NCBI GenBank assembly: GCA_002427535.1
Contig: DIRK01000043.1
Span: 1-45,467, forward strand
Direction of reading: 5' to 3'
DNA: 45,467 nt
Origin: Mageeibacillus sp. UBA5438
GTDB taxonomy: Bacteria > Bacillota > Clostridia > Saccharofermentanales > DTU023
Within the stretch, counting starts at the first letter, position 1, and each line of letters begins with the position of its first letter. Positions 32,424 through 40,688 of this stretch are shown piece after piece. The position numbers and the translations under genes were made by a program. The notes beneath the pieces were generated by a model, which saw nothing but the letters and a program-made list of their open reading frames with translations, was not told the DNA's origin and searched no databases.

Positions 32424-33908
32424 ATGAAACAAAAAAGAACCACGAAAAACACGATCGTCACGATCCTGGCCACCCTGCTGATCTTGACCGCATTCTGGCC
32501 CCAAGTAAAAGTCCTGGCGGCGGGAGCCTCCGATTGGACCTCCTATCGCGGAGCGCCGGATAATAATGCGGTCGTTGTCTTCGAAGAACCCATCGGACTT
32601 GCGGACGAACGGGTTTGGTCGAACATGGTGGGCGATCTCGGAGAATGGGGCACGAACAGCAAGTCAAGCTTCCTTCTCATCGATGAACGCCTCTACTTTG
32701 CAAGCGAAGATCAACTGTACCAACTGGATCGTGCGGGCCATGTGGTCGGCCAGATGACTTTAAGCGGCATGGTCGGATACACCGCGATTCCCGTGTATAA
32801 CGAATGGATCATCATCCCGCTTGACGGGGGTGCCTTAGAAGCCGTCGACCCAAAGACCATGACAAGCCAATGGGTGTCTTTGAGTCCGGCCGCGGAAGGT
32901 GAATACCTGCAAAATGGAAACGCGCTCCAAGTCGCGGACGGTGTCGTCTATTCATTAACACAGTTGCTCGATGAAAACTGGATGTCTGTGAAAGGCACCA
33001 TCCAGGCCGTGGACCTTCTGTCAGGTGAAAGCCTGTGGATAAGAGAAGATATTGCGATTGATTCGGAAGCGGGCTACAACCTAACGGGCGCTTTTGTCTT
33101 AGGCGACAAGCTGTTGGTCGTGGGCGAAAAAGGTGAAATGGTCATGCTTGACAAGAGGACAGGCGAGACCGTCGCGACTGAGTCTATTGGAGCGAAAGTG
33201 AAGTCATTGTTGGTACAAGACGGGGATCTTTTGTACTTCACGACCTTTGACGGGAGGCTTTTGGCCTATGAAGTCAAGGGTCAGGTAATGACGAAAAGAA
33301 AAGACATTGCCTTCTCTGTGAAATCCAACTCAACACCCGTCATCTATGAGGGCAAAGCTTATGTCGGAGGTCTTTTGGAATACGCCGACTGGGAAACGGG
33401 GACGCCTGCTGTGGGTATCTTCGCCGTCATTGATCTTGAAACGGAAGAAGTCGTGGAACGCTATGAAACAGAAGGTGAAGTCCAATCCTCCCCACTCCTT
33501 ATGGCCGGCACGGATGCTATTTATGTCTATTTCACCGTGAACAATGAAGTGGGAGCTCTTTACGCCTACGACAAAGAAGCGATCACCGAGGTTTATGTGC
33601 CTGAAGAAGAATCCCGGCAATATTCCATGTTCAGTCCCGTAGCAGACGAACAAGGAACGGTTTACTATGCCAATGACTCAGGCTATGTCTTCGCGCTCCA
33701 ATCGCTCTTTGCGGAAGAACCGGTCGAAACTGAACCGGCACCGACAGACCCCGCGGTCGAACAAGAGCCCACGGTTACTTCACCCGAACGCAATGAGGCA
33801 ATAGAGAAGGGATCGCCCAAATGGCCTTTAGCCGCTGGGATTGCGGTCGCGGTGATCCTTGTGAATGTGATTATCTGGCGTATCGTGCTCAGGTTAAGGA
33901 AAAAATAA
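32424..33908 (+). CDS. Membrane-anchored PQQ-type beta-propeller protein under B12 control
   Basis: 494 aa. A signal sequence (TIVTILATLLILTAFWPQ) is followed by a beta-propeller of PQQ/WD-like blades. It begins 'SDWTSYRGAPDNNAVV' and has repeated 'L-x-A-x-D-x-x-T/S-G' motifs: 'LYQLDRAGHVVGQMTL', 'LEAVDPKTMTSQW', 'IQAVDLLSGESLW', 'MVMLDKRTGETVATE', 'LLAYEVKGQVMTK', 'FAVIDLETEEVVERY' and 'LYAYDKEAITEVY'. The C-terminus has a proline/glutamate-rich spacer (EEPVETEPAPTDPAVEQEPT) and a membrane helix with a basic tail (AAGIAVAVILVNVIIWRIVLRLRKK), so the propeller stands outside, tethered at its end. No enzymatic PQQ-binding residues are claimed. It is the first gene after the B12 riboswitch, with ECF transport genes behind it, so binding of cobalamin or a corrinoid-carrying partner is likely. 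Confidence 0.85.
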   Translation: MKQKRTTKNTIVTILATLLILTAFWPQVKVLAAGASDWTSYRGAPDNNAVVVFEEPIGLADERVWSNMVGDLGEWGTNSKSSFLLIDERLYFASEDQLYQLDRAGHVVGQMTLSGMVGYTAIPVYNEWIIIPLDGGALEAVDPKTMTSQWVSLSPAAEGEYLQNGNALQVADGVVYSLTQLLDENWMSVKGTIQAVDLLSGESLWIREDIAIDSEAGYNLTGAFVLGDKLLVVGEKGEMVMLDKRTGETVATESIGAKVKSLLVQDGDLLYFTTFDGRLLAYEVKGQVMTKRKDIAFSVKSNSTPVIYEGKAYVGGLLEYADWETGTPAVGIFAVIDLETEEVVERYETEGEVQSSPLLMAGTDAIYVYFTVNNEVGALYAYDKEAITEVYVPEEESRQYSMFSPVADEQGTVYYANDSGYVFALQSLFAEEPVETEPAPTDPAVEQEPTVTSPERNEAIEKGSPKWPLAAGIAVAVILVNVIIWRIVLRLRKK

Positions 33909-33912
33909 GCAG

Positions 33913-34428
33913 ATGAAAAAGATGGAACCCTTCATGAAAAAGATTGCGGTGATCGCGCTTATTTTGTTGCTTTTCTTCCCGGGCGCCTGCGCCCGGGAAG
34001 AAGCAGTATTAAAACCGGATGACGCGATCACGATCGCTGTCACAGTCGACTGTGTCTCCATCTTAAACAACTCGAATGTGTCGCAAAAGGGCCGCGATTT
34101 GCTGGACCTCTTGATTGAAAAAGATTTGAGCGATCAAAAGGGCTTGATGTTTCGGGGTGATGTCAACATCGCCCCCGCCCAGTCCGCCTTTCACGCACTC
34201 CAAAATACGGGGCTGGAGCTGCGCTACCGAGAAAGCGCCTTTGGCCCCTTCGTGCACTCGATATCCGGGCTGGGGGACAAGGACGCAGGGCCGCTTTCAG
34301 GCTGGGTGTACTTAGTGAATGGCGAAGCGCCTGACGTCAGCTCCGGATTATTTAAATTAGAAGACGGTGACATACTTCATTGGCGTTTCACCGTGGAAGA
34401 GACGGATCTCTTCTTAGATTTGCCATGA
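33913..34428 (+). CDS. DUF4430 (transcobalamin-like) lipoprotein
   Basis: 171 aa, or 164 from the ATG at 33934. A lipoprotein signal (IALILLLFFPGAC) is followed by a DUF4430 domain with the family pattern: 'ITIAVTVDCVSIL', 'FGPFVHSISGLGDKDAG', 'SGWVYLVNGEAPDVSSG' and 'LEDGDILHWRFT'. This domain corresponds to the C-terminal beta domain of animal transcobalamin and intrinsic factor, and in Gram-positive bacteria often occurs in B12-riboswitch operons. It is the likely surface receptor for cobalamin. A 30-base perfect inverted repeat lies in its signal-peptide codons. The next gene overlaps the stop (ATGA). Confidence 0.88.
   Translation: MKKMEPFMKKIAVIALILLLFFPGACAREEAVLKPDDAITIAVTVDCVSILNNSNVSQKGRDLLDLLIEKDLSDQKGLMFRGDVNIAPAQSAFHALQNTGLELRYRESAFGPFVHSISGLGDKDAGPLSGWVYLVNGEAPDVSSGLFKLEDGDILHWRFTVEETDLFLDLP
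33973..34002 (+). repeat. Perfect 14-base inverted repeat inside the DUF4430 gene
   Basis: TTCTTCCCGGGCGC (33973-33986), CT, GCGCCCGGGAAGAA (33989-34002). In RNA this gives a very stable GC-rich hairpin spanning the lipobox codons, about 60 bases into the gene. Confidence 0.85.
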
Positions 34429-35366
34429 TGATGAAAAAGCATCATCCGGGCGTTGTGCTCTTTTATTACGGCTCAGTCCTCGTTTTGACTATGGCGACGC
34501 GGCATCCGGCGGTGACCCTCTTGTCTTTTTTGTTTTCATTAATCCTGCGATTTCGGATGGAAGAAACAAGAAAAGTCGGACACTCCCTTTTCTATCTGTT
34601 GCCCATGATCTTGATGATCACGGTCTTGAACGGACTGTACAGCGACCGCGGCATGACCCTGCTCTTTTCGTGGGGGCCCGTCAACCTGTCCGTGGAGGGC
34701 ATTTTGTACGGACTCATTTCGGGGATTTCACTGTCCGCAGTCATCTTGTGGTTTCAAAACTACCACGACACGATGGAGAGCGGGCGATTCCTGGCTGTGT
34801 TAGGAAAACGCCTGCCCGTGATCAGCATGATGGTGTCCATGATCTTTCGCGCCATCCCGGATACGCTCGAACAGGGGCGGGAAATCGAGCAAAGCCGTCG
34901 GGCGCTTACAGGGGAGCGTCGTGGGAAATTCCAACTCAAACACGGGGTCACGCTTTTAACCATCCTCATGGGTTGGAGCATGGAAAACGCCATTGAAACA
35001 GCCGACGCCATGAAGGCAAAAGCCTATCTGTCTGATAAGCGGATACCGTACGCCGGGATTCGCCGCTCTTTACGTGACCTCCTGCCGCTCCTGTTGACCT
35101 TGGGTTCAGGTGCCTTGGTCCTTGGGGGCATATTTATAGGCGGCGCGGGCTTTTTGTATTATCCCTTCATGCAAATCCCCCAAAGGGCCGAAAGAGGGTT
35201 CTTCCTTTGGCTTACGGGGAGCACGTTACTCTTCTTGCTTCCTTTATTCTTAGACGGCTTGGATTGGGCCTTGGGGCAGCTTCGACGCCAATTGCTCCGA
35301 GAAGTCTCACCCGATCCTTTCGTATTGCAGCTGTTGCCCCATGATTTAAAGGCAGGTGTTGAATGA
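34425..35366 (+). CDS. ECF transporter T component (transmembrane, CbiQ/EcfT-like)
   Basis: About 313 aa from ATG 34425, which overlaps the stop of the DUF4430 gene (ATGA). Several hydrophobic segments fall in the first 120 residues (VVLFYYGSVLVLTMATRHPA, VTLLSFLFSLILRF, LFYLLPMILMITVLNGLY) and two lie at the C-terminal side. The cytoplasmic coupling helices with their Ala/Arg motifs appear in 'QGREIEQSRRALTG' and 'IETADAMKAKAYL'. It joins the S component to the two ATPase domains encoded next. The following gene again overlaps by four bases. Confidence 0.9.
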   Translation: MMMKKHHPGVVLFYYGSVLVLTMATRHPAVTLLSFLFSLILRFRMEETRKVGHSLFYLLPMILMITVLNGLYSDRGMTLLFSWGPVNLSVEGILYGLISGISLSAVILWFQNYHDTMESGRFLAVLGKRLPVISMMVSMIFRAIPDTLEQGREIEQSRRALTGERRGKFQLKHGVTLLTILMGWSMENAIETADAMKAKAYLSDKRIPYAGIRRSLRDLLPLLLTLGSGALVLGGIFIGGAGFLYYPFMQIPQRAERGFFLWLTGSTLLFLLPLFLDGLDWALGQLRRQLLREVSPDPFVLQLLPHDLKAGVE

Positions 35367-36964
35367 TGAGTCAGAGTCAGAATAATCTTTTGAAAGTCGA
35401 AGGGCTTTCCTTTACCTATCCCGGTATGGAGGAAGAGGCGCTCATCGACCTCTCCTTTGAAGTAGAAAAGGGCAGTTTCACCCTGTTATGCGGGCCTACA
35501 GGGAGCGGAAAAACAACTCTCTTACGTGCCTTAAAAGAGGAACTTCGCCCGACGGGAGACTACCTCGGTCACATCTTGGCGCCCCCCACCATCGCCTTTG
35601 TACTGCAGGACCCCTCAAACCAGATCGTCATGGATAGGGTCTGGCATGAATTGGCCTTTGGTTTGGAAAATATGGGGTTATCCGGGAAGGTCATTGAACG
35701 GCGGATCGCAGAGACCGCGCATTTTTTTGGCATCGAGCACTGGATCAACCGCCCCATCTCTGAACTCTCCGGGGGGGAGAAACAGATTTTGAACCTTGCC
35801 TCCTCGCTCATTTTGAATCCTTCGCTCATTATTTTGGACGAGCCTACGGCAAGACTTGATCCGGTCGCTGTCACGCGCTTTTTATCGCTTTTGGAGAAAA
35901 TCCATCAGGAGATCGGGACCACCATTCTCTTGTCGGAGCACCGCATGGCGGATGTTCTCCCATTAGTCAACCAGGTGCTGTATTTAGAGGAGGGACATCT
36001 TCTTTATGACGGGGAGCCCCGAGCGTTTGCAAGCTTCCTCTTGGAAGGGCAGAACCCTTTTGCGAAATCGCTGCCGGCTGCGACCAAGATCGTGGATTGG
36101 GCGGAGGCGGCTACGGGACAAAGGCGTTCCCTGCCGGCTCTTTCAGTCCCTGAAGCGCGTAAAAGACTGAATGGGCTCGATCTGGTACTTATGACAGAAC
36201 GACCGGATGAGATTGCCTTCACAGAAGCAGACGCAATTTTGAAGGCGAAAGCCCTGTCCTATCGCTATAAGAGCGATCTCCCGTTCGTTTTGGAAGACCT
36301 CTCCCTTCATCTTTTGGAGCAGTCGATCCACGCGGTGTTGGGCGGGAACGGTAGCGGGAAATCCACCCTGCTTTATCTTATGAGCCGCGTGAAGTCGCCT
36401 AATTCCGGGAAACTTTTCATCGAGGAAGAAAAGCGTGTCGGACTTCTGACACAAAACGCGAAAGCGTTGTTTTCAAAAGAGCACCTCAAAGATGAATTGA
36501 TGGAGCTTCATCAATTAGGGCAGTACGGGGAAGAAGAGGTGGAGAAGATCGCCGGCGCTCTGTCACTGCTGCCGCTCCTTTCCCGCCATCCTTACGATCT
36601 GTCAGGCGGGGAAATGCAAAAGGCGGCGCTCGCTAAACTGTTATTGCTGTCCCCGGACATTCTCCTTTTAGATGAACCTGACAGGGGACTTGATGCCGCG
36701 GGCAAAGAAGAAGTCATCACCCTGCTTCGTAAGCTCCGATCGGAAGGAAAGACCATTCTTTTTGTGTCGCACGATTTGAATTTCACGGCCCGCGTGGCAG
36801 ACCGTGTTTCCTTGCTCTTTAACGGCCAGATCGTGGTCACCGAAAACAGTCGCTCTTTTTTCAGCGAGAACAATTTCTATACTACGGATGTGGCGAGGGT
36901 CACAAGAGGGATCCTCCCCGGTCTTGTCGCTTTGGAGGATCTTGATGCGAAACGATTCGATTAA
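35363..36964 (+). CDS. ECF transporter ATPase, two fused A domains
   Basis: 533 aa with two ABC ATPase domains in one chain. First domain: Walker A 'LCGPTGSGKTTLLRAL', signature 'ELSGGEKQILNLASSL', Walker B 'LIILDEPTARLD'. Second domain, from about residue 290: Walker A 'LGGNGSGKSTLLYLM', signature 'DLSGGEMQKAALAKLL', Walker B 'ILLLDEPDRGLD'. Each also has a switch His ('LLSEHRM', 'FVSHDL'). It powers uptake through the T and S components; one gene thus replaces ecfA1 and ecfA2. The start overlaps the T component's stop, and its own end overlaps the S component. Confidence 0.93.
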   Translation: MMSQSQNNLLKVEGLSFTYPGMEEEALIDLSFEVEKGSFTLLCGPTGSGKTTLLRALKEELRPTGDYLGHILAPPTIAFVLQDPSNQIVMDRVWHELAFGLENMGLSGKVIERRIAETAHFFGIEHWINRPISELSGGEKQILNLASSLILNPSLIILDEPTARLDPVAVTRFLSLLEKIHQEIGTTILLSEHRMADVLPLVNQVLYLEEGHLLYDGEPRAFASFLLEGQNPFAKSLPAATKIVDWAEAATGQRRSLPALSVPEARKRLNGLDLVLMTERPDEIAFTEADAILKAKALSYRYKSDLPFVLEDLSLHLLEQSIHAVLGGNGSGKSTLLYLMSRVKSPNSGKLFIEEEKRVGLLTQNAKALFSKEHLKDELMELHQLGQYGEEEVEKIAGALSLLPLLSRHPYDLSGGEMQKAALAKLLLLSPDILLLDEPDRGLDAAGKEEVITLLRKLRSEGKTILFVSHDLNFTARVADRVSLLFNGQIVVTENSRSFFSENNFYTTDVARVTRGILPGLVALEDLDAKRFD

Positions 36965-37673
36965 AAAGAAGCTATCGCATCTTGCGGAGTGGGCGACGAT
37001 TTTACTCGTAGTGCTTGTGCTGTTTTTAAGCGCGCTGTTTCGTATTCGACAGGCGGCACTTTTGACCCTTTTGACCGCTTTTCTGGCGAGTGTCCCGTTC
37101 TTTTTGCATTTCGAGCGTCAGCGACCGCGCCCGCGAGACATCATGCCGATCGTAGTCATGGCGACGATTGCCACGGTGGGCAATTTACTTTTTGGCCCTA
37201 TCCCGAGTTTTAAGCCTGTCGGGGCGATCGTGATTGTGACGGGTATTTCCTTTGGCCGCCAAAGCGGTTATGTGACTGGGGCACTTGCGGCCTTTTCGTC
37301 CAACTTGCTTTTTGGACAGGGGGCCTGGACACCTTGGCAGATGTTCGGTTGGGGGCTGGTGGGCTATCTTGCGGGGGTGTTCGAGGAAAAAGGATGGTTT
37401 CGCCGACCCGCTATGGTCTATATTTACGCATTCTTATCCGGATTTCTTTTTGGTTTTCTGCTCGATACCTGGCATATCATCGGTTTTGTGCAGCCTGTGA
37501 CCTGGCAGAACGCATTGTTGGCCTACGGCGCGGGGCTTCCGATGAACGCGACGCTCGCGGTGGCCACCGTTTTATTTTTGATTCCTGTGTTGCGGCCTTG
37601 GACCATGAAACTGGAACGCGTGAAACGGAAATTCGGATTATTGGACGATCGTCAAGAACTGTCACCTATGTGA
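36945..37673 (+). CDS. ECF transporter S component, probably for cobalamin (CbrT-like)
   Basis: About 242 aa from ATG 36945, which has GGAGG six bases upstream and overlaps the ATPase gene by 20 bases. Membrane segments are visible at 'WATILLVVLVLFLSALF', 'AALLTLLTAFLASVPFF', 'MPIVVMATIATVGNLLF', 'GAIVIVTGISFG', 'VTGALAAFSSNLLFG', 'GWGLVGYLAGVF' and near the C-terminus. The motifs 'PSFKPVGAIVIVTGISFG' and 'SNLLFGQGAWTPWQM' are typical of S components linked to B12. With the B12 riboswitch upstream, cobalamin (or a precursor) is the likely substrate. It is the last gene of the operon. Confidence 0.85.
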   Translation: MRNDSIKKKLSHLAEWATILLVVLVLFLSALFRIRQAALLTLLTAFLASVPFFLHFERQRPRPRDIMPIVVMATIATVGNLLFGPIPSFKPVGAIVIVTGISFGRQSGYVTGALAAFSSNLLFGQGAWTPWQMFGWGLVGYLAGVFEEKGWFRRPAMVYIYAFLSGFLFGFLLDTWHIIGFVQPVTWQNALLAYGAGLPMNATLAVATVLFLIPVLRPWTMKLERVKRKFGLLDDRQELSPM

Positions 37674-37701
37674 CGAGTCAATCGTTACGGAATGCGAGAT
37701 T

Positions 37702-37730
37702 TTGACGAGGCTCGTGTAGAATTTTACATA
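37702..37730 (+). promoter_or_regulatory. Probable promoter of the gcv operon
   Basis: TTGACG (37702-37707), 17 bases, TACATA (37725-37730). It leaves about 70 bases of leader before gcvT. No glycine riboswitch is recognisable in this leader. Confidence 0.5.
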
Positions 37731-37806
37731 AGCCGAAAGGCGTCATTCGTGTTACCATAGGTGGGGCTAATTGGCCTTACACATATACCGAGGGGAGGAG
37801 TTTCGG

Positions 37807-38919
37807 ATGAAAAAAACACCTTTGTACGATCGGCACGTCGCGCTTGGTGCGCGCATGGTTGAGTATGCCGGCTGGAACATGCCCGTTCAATATGAGGGCG
37901 TTCGTGATGAAGTGCTGGCGGTCAGAGAGGCTACGGGTATTTTCGATGTATCCCATATGGGTGAGATTCGCGTGAAGGGTGAAGGAGCCGGTGAATTTTT
38001 GGACTGGCTTTTGACACGCCGTGTGACCGGCAAAAAACCGGACCAGATTACCTACGCAATACTGAGCGCCGCAGATGGCGGCACGGTCGACGACCTTTTG
38101 AGCTACACAATGGGTGAGGAAGATTACATGCTCGTTGTCAACGCCGCCAACAAAGACAAAGACCTTGTCCATATGAATGAGAGTCTGGTGGCTTATAAAG
38201 AGGCCTATCCCGACCGCAAAGCTGACGTCGAGGTGATCGATGAATCTGACCTCTACGGGCAGATTGCCGTGCAGGGACCGGGAAGCCTTGACTGCATCCT
38301 GGAAGTAGCCGATGCCTTGGAGCTCACAGAAGAAGAGCGCGAAGAGCTTAGAGGCTTGAAGCGTTTTCGCCAGATGTTTGTGCCCGTCAAAGGAGAATCG
38401 CGCGATCTCATTATCTCCCGGACAGGTTACACCGGTGAAAATGGCTATGAATTTTATATCCCCATCGCAAAGACTGAGCATTATTGGAATATCTTTATCG
38501 ACGCCGAAGTGGTCCCCTGTGGCCTCGGCGCGCGCGATACTTTGCGCCTTGAGGCGGGCATGCCGCTTTACGGGCATGAAATGTCCTCTGAAATCAGCGC
38601 GCTTGAAGGCGGTATGAGCTTCTTTGTCGACCTTCAGCATGAATTCCAGGGCAGCGTGATGAAAGATAAGGTGACGCGCCGTCAAATCGCGCTTGAAAGC
38701 GATACGCGCGCCATTCCGCGCGACGGCTATGAAGTCTATGTGGAAGGCGTCAAAGCGGGCGTGATCACCTCAGGGACGTTCTCGCCGGTATTAGAAAAAG
38801 GAATCGCCTTTGCATTAGTCGATATTGACACACCGGAGGTTTCTCATGTTGAGGTACAGGTCAGAAAAAATCTGCAACCCTTTACCGTTGTGAAAGCGCC
38901 CTTTGTGGCAGGGAAATAA
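37807..38919 (+). CDS. gcvT: Aminomethyltransferase, glycine cleavage T protein
   Basis: 370 aa from ATG 37807 (GGGGAGGAG upstream). Family marks are 'TPLYDRHVALGARMVEYAGWNMPVQY' (in parts), 'EATGIFDVSHMGEIRVKG', 'GYTGENGYEFYIP' and 'CGLGARDTLRLEAGMPLYGHEM'. It transfers the methylene group from the lipoyl arm of GcvH to tetrahydrofolate and releases ammonia. First gene of gcvT-gcvH-gcvPA-gcvPB; no lipoamide dehydrogenase or lipoate ligase gene lies in the window. Confidence 0.96.
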   Translation: MKKTPLYDRHVALGARMVEYAGWNMPVQYEGVRDEVLAVREATGIFDVSHMGEIRVKGEGAGEFLDWLLTRRVTGKKPDQITYAILSAADGGTVDDLLSYTMGEEDYMLVVNAANKDKDLVHMNESLVAYKEAYPDRKADVEVIDESDLYGQIAVQGPGSLDCILEVADALELTEEEREELRGLKRFRQMFVPVKGESRDLIISRTGYTGENGYEFYIPIAKTEHYWNIFIDAEVVPCGLGARDTLRLEAGMPLYGHEMSSEISALEGGMSFFVDLQHEFQGSVMKDKVTRRQIALESDTRAIPRDGYEVYVEGVKAGVITSGTFSPVLEKGIAFALVDIDTPEVSHVEVQVRKNLQPFTVVKAPFVAGK

Positions 38920-38959
38920 TATAAAAAGCTATTAATAAAATTTGGGAAGGAATGAAAGA

Positions 38960-39340
38960 ATGAATCAAGAATTGAAGTTTTCAAAAACACACGAATGGGT
39001 CAAGGTGGAAGGCAATATCGCCACCATCGGTCTGACTGACTTTGCGCAGGAACAGCTGGGTGACATCGTTTACGCGGAACCCGAGCCGGAAGGCACCGTC
39101 GTCGAACTCGAAGGTATTATAGGCACCGTCGAGTCGGTGAAAGCGGCGTCTGACCTCTATGCGCCCGTAAGCGGCGAGATTGTCGAAGCCAATGTTGAGA
39201 TTGAAGATGAGCCCGAAATGATCAACCGGGCACCCTGGGAGACATGGTTTGTGAAAATTGAGATGGACGACCTGTCACAGCTTGATGTGTTGCTCGACCA
39301 AGACGCATACGATGAGTTCTGCAAGGAGGAACAGGCATGA
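38960..39340 (+). CDS. gcvH: Glycine cleavage H protein (lipoyl carrier)
   Basis: 126 aa. It has the lipoyl motif 'GTVESVKAASDLYAPVSGEI' with the target lysine at about residue 63, and the starting 'KFSKTHEWVKVEGNIATIGLTDFA' (seen in part). It shuttles aminomethyl groups between P and T proteins. The start ATG 38960 has GGAAGG upstream. Its TGA overlaps the ATG of gcvPA (ATGA). Confidence 0.96.
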   Translation: MNQELKFSKTHEWVKVEGNIATIGLTDFAQEQLGDIVYAEPEPEGTVVELEGIIGTVESVKAASDLYAPVSGEIVEANVEIEDEPEMINRAPWETWFVKIEMDDLSQLDVLLDQDAYDEFCKEEQA

Positions 39341-40686
39341 TCGGATACCTCCCTATGGACCGGGAAGAACGCCGCGAAATGTTGGCGTCGGTGGGAGTCG
39401 ATCTTGATCAGTTGTTCGCCATGATTCCTGCGTGCGATTGTGTCCGGGTGGATAATTACCAGGCACTCGCAAAAGACGGGATGAGTGAGATGGAGGTCGT
39501 TGACCACATCAAGAAACTTGCGGCCAAAAACAAAAACGGTGAAGACTATGACAGCTATCTTGGGGCCGGTTACTACGACCATTACCAGCCCGCGGCTGTC
39601 CACCACCTGATCAGCCGGTCTGAATTTTTAACGTCTTACACGCCTTACCAGGCAGAGATTTCTCAAGGAACCTTACAGGCCATTTTTGAATGGCAAAGCT
39701 ATATCACGCGTCTCACGGGACTTCCCGTCTCAAACGCCTCTCTATATGACGCGTCCTCCGGCGCGGCCGAAGCGATGCTTTTGGCCTGCCGTGACAAACG
39801 TCGTTACAAAGTGTTCGTATCCGAAGGTGTGCATCCCGATACGATGGAGACCATCAAAACTTACCTGCATGCGGCGGACATTGAAGTCGTGACGGGTGCA
39901 TTGGACGAACACGGGCAGACCAGCGTCTTTCCCGAGGAAAAAGGTGAATACGCCGGCTTCCTCGTCCAGAGTCCGAACTTTTACGGCGTGGTCGAAGATC
40001 TCGACCTGCTCGTCCAAAAAGCGCACGAAGTCGATGCCTTGGCCGCTGTCTCACAGGATCCTGTGAGTCTTGCGATTTTGAAGCGTCCCGGCGACGCGGG
40101 CGTCGACATCGCGGTCGGTGAAGCACAGTCCCTGGGACTTCCCCTGTCCTTCGGCGGCCCGGGCGCCGGCTATATGGCCGTCACAGAGCGCCTGATGCGC
40201 AAGATGCCCGGACGTATCTGCGGTGCCACCGTCGATCGTGAGGGCAGGACGAGCTACGTCTTGACCATCCAGGCAAGGGAACAACATATCCGAAGAGAGC
40301 GCGCGACCTCCAATATCTGCACCAGCCAGGCACTCATGGCGACCGCCGCGACCATCTGGTTGGCCCTCCAGGGCAGCGCGGGACTTCTCGATGTCGCAGA
40401 ACAGTCGGCGGCCAAAGCCATGTACCTTGAAAAGAAGCTTGTGGACAGCGGCTGTTTCAAACGCGTGTATGACGCGCCGTACTTCCGCGAATTCCTCGTG
40501 GAAGCCAAGGCGGGCGTTGATTTGAAAAAAGTCAACGAACAGTTGCTTGACGAAGGTGTCATCGGCGGTCTTGTCCTCGATCAAAACAGGATGCTCATCG
40601 CCGTCACAGAGAAGAAGACAAAAGAACAACTCGACTGCTTCGCGGACAAGCTCATCGCGCTTTGCGGTGGACAGGAAGGGAGATAG
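39337..40686 (+). CDS. gcvPA: Glycine dehydrogenase (decarboxylating) subunit 1
   Basis: 449 aa, the N-terminal half of a split P protein. Marks are 'YDHYQPAAVHHLISRSEFLTSYTPYQAEIS' (read in parts), 'GTLQAIFEWQSYITRLTGLPVSNASLYD' (in parts), 'GEAQSLGLPLSFGGPGAGYMAV' and 'RRERATSNICTSQALMA'. With GcvPB it decarboxylates glycine with PLP. Split P proteins are common in Firmicutes and thermophiles. It starts inside the gcvH stop codon. Confidence 0.95.
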   Translation: MIGYLPMDREERREMLASVGVDLDQLFAMIPACDCVRVDNYQALAKDGMSEMEVVDHIKKLAAKNKNGEDYDSYLGAGYYDHYQPAAVHHLISRSEFLTSYTPYQAEISQGTLQAIFEWQSYITRLTGLPVSNASLYDASSGAAEAMLLACRDKRRYKVFVSEGVHPDTMETIKTYLHAADIEVVTGALDEHGQTSVFPEEKGEYAGFLVQSPNFYGVVEDLDLLVQKAHEVDALAAVSQDPVSLAILKRPGDAGVDIAVGEAQSLGLPLSFGGPGAGYMAVTERLMRKMPGRICGATVDREGRTSYVLTIQAREQHIRRERATSNICTSQALMATAATIWLALQGSAGLLDVAEQSAAKAMYLEKKLVDSGCFKRVYDAPYFREFLVEAKAGVDLKKVNEQLLDEGVIGGLVLDQNRMLIAVTEKKTKEQLDCFADKLIALCGGQEGR

Positions 40687-40688
40687 TC

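Noticed and set aside
37674..37806. Possible glycine riboswitch ahead of gcvT
   Set aside because: The leader is only about 70 bases from the predicted start and shows none of the paired glycine-aptamer motifs.
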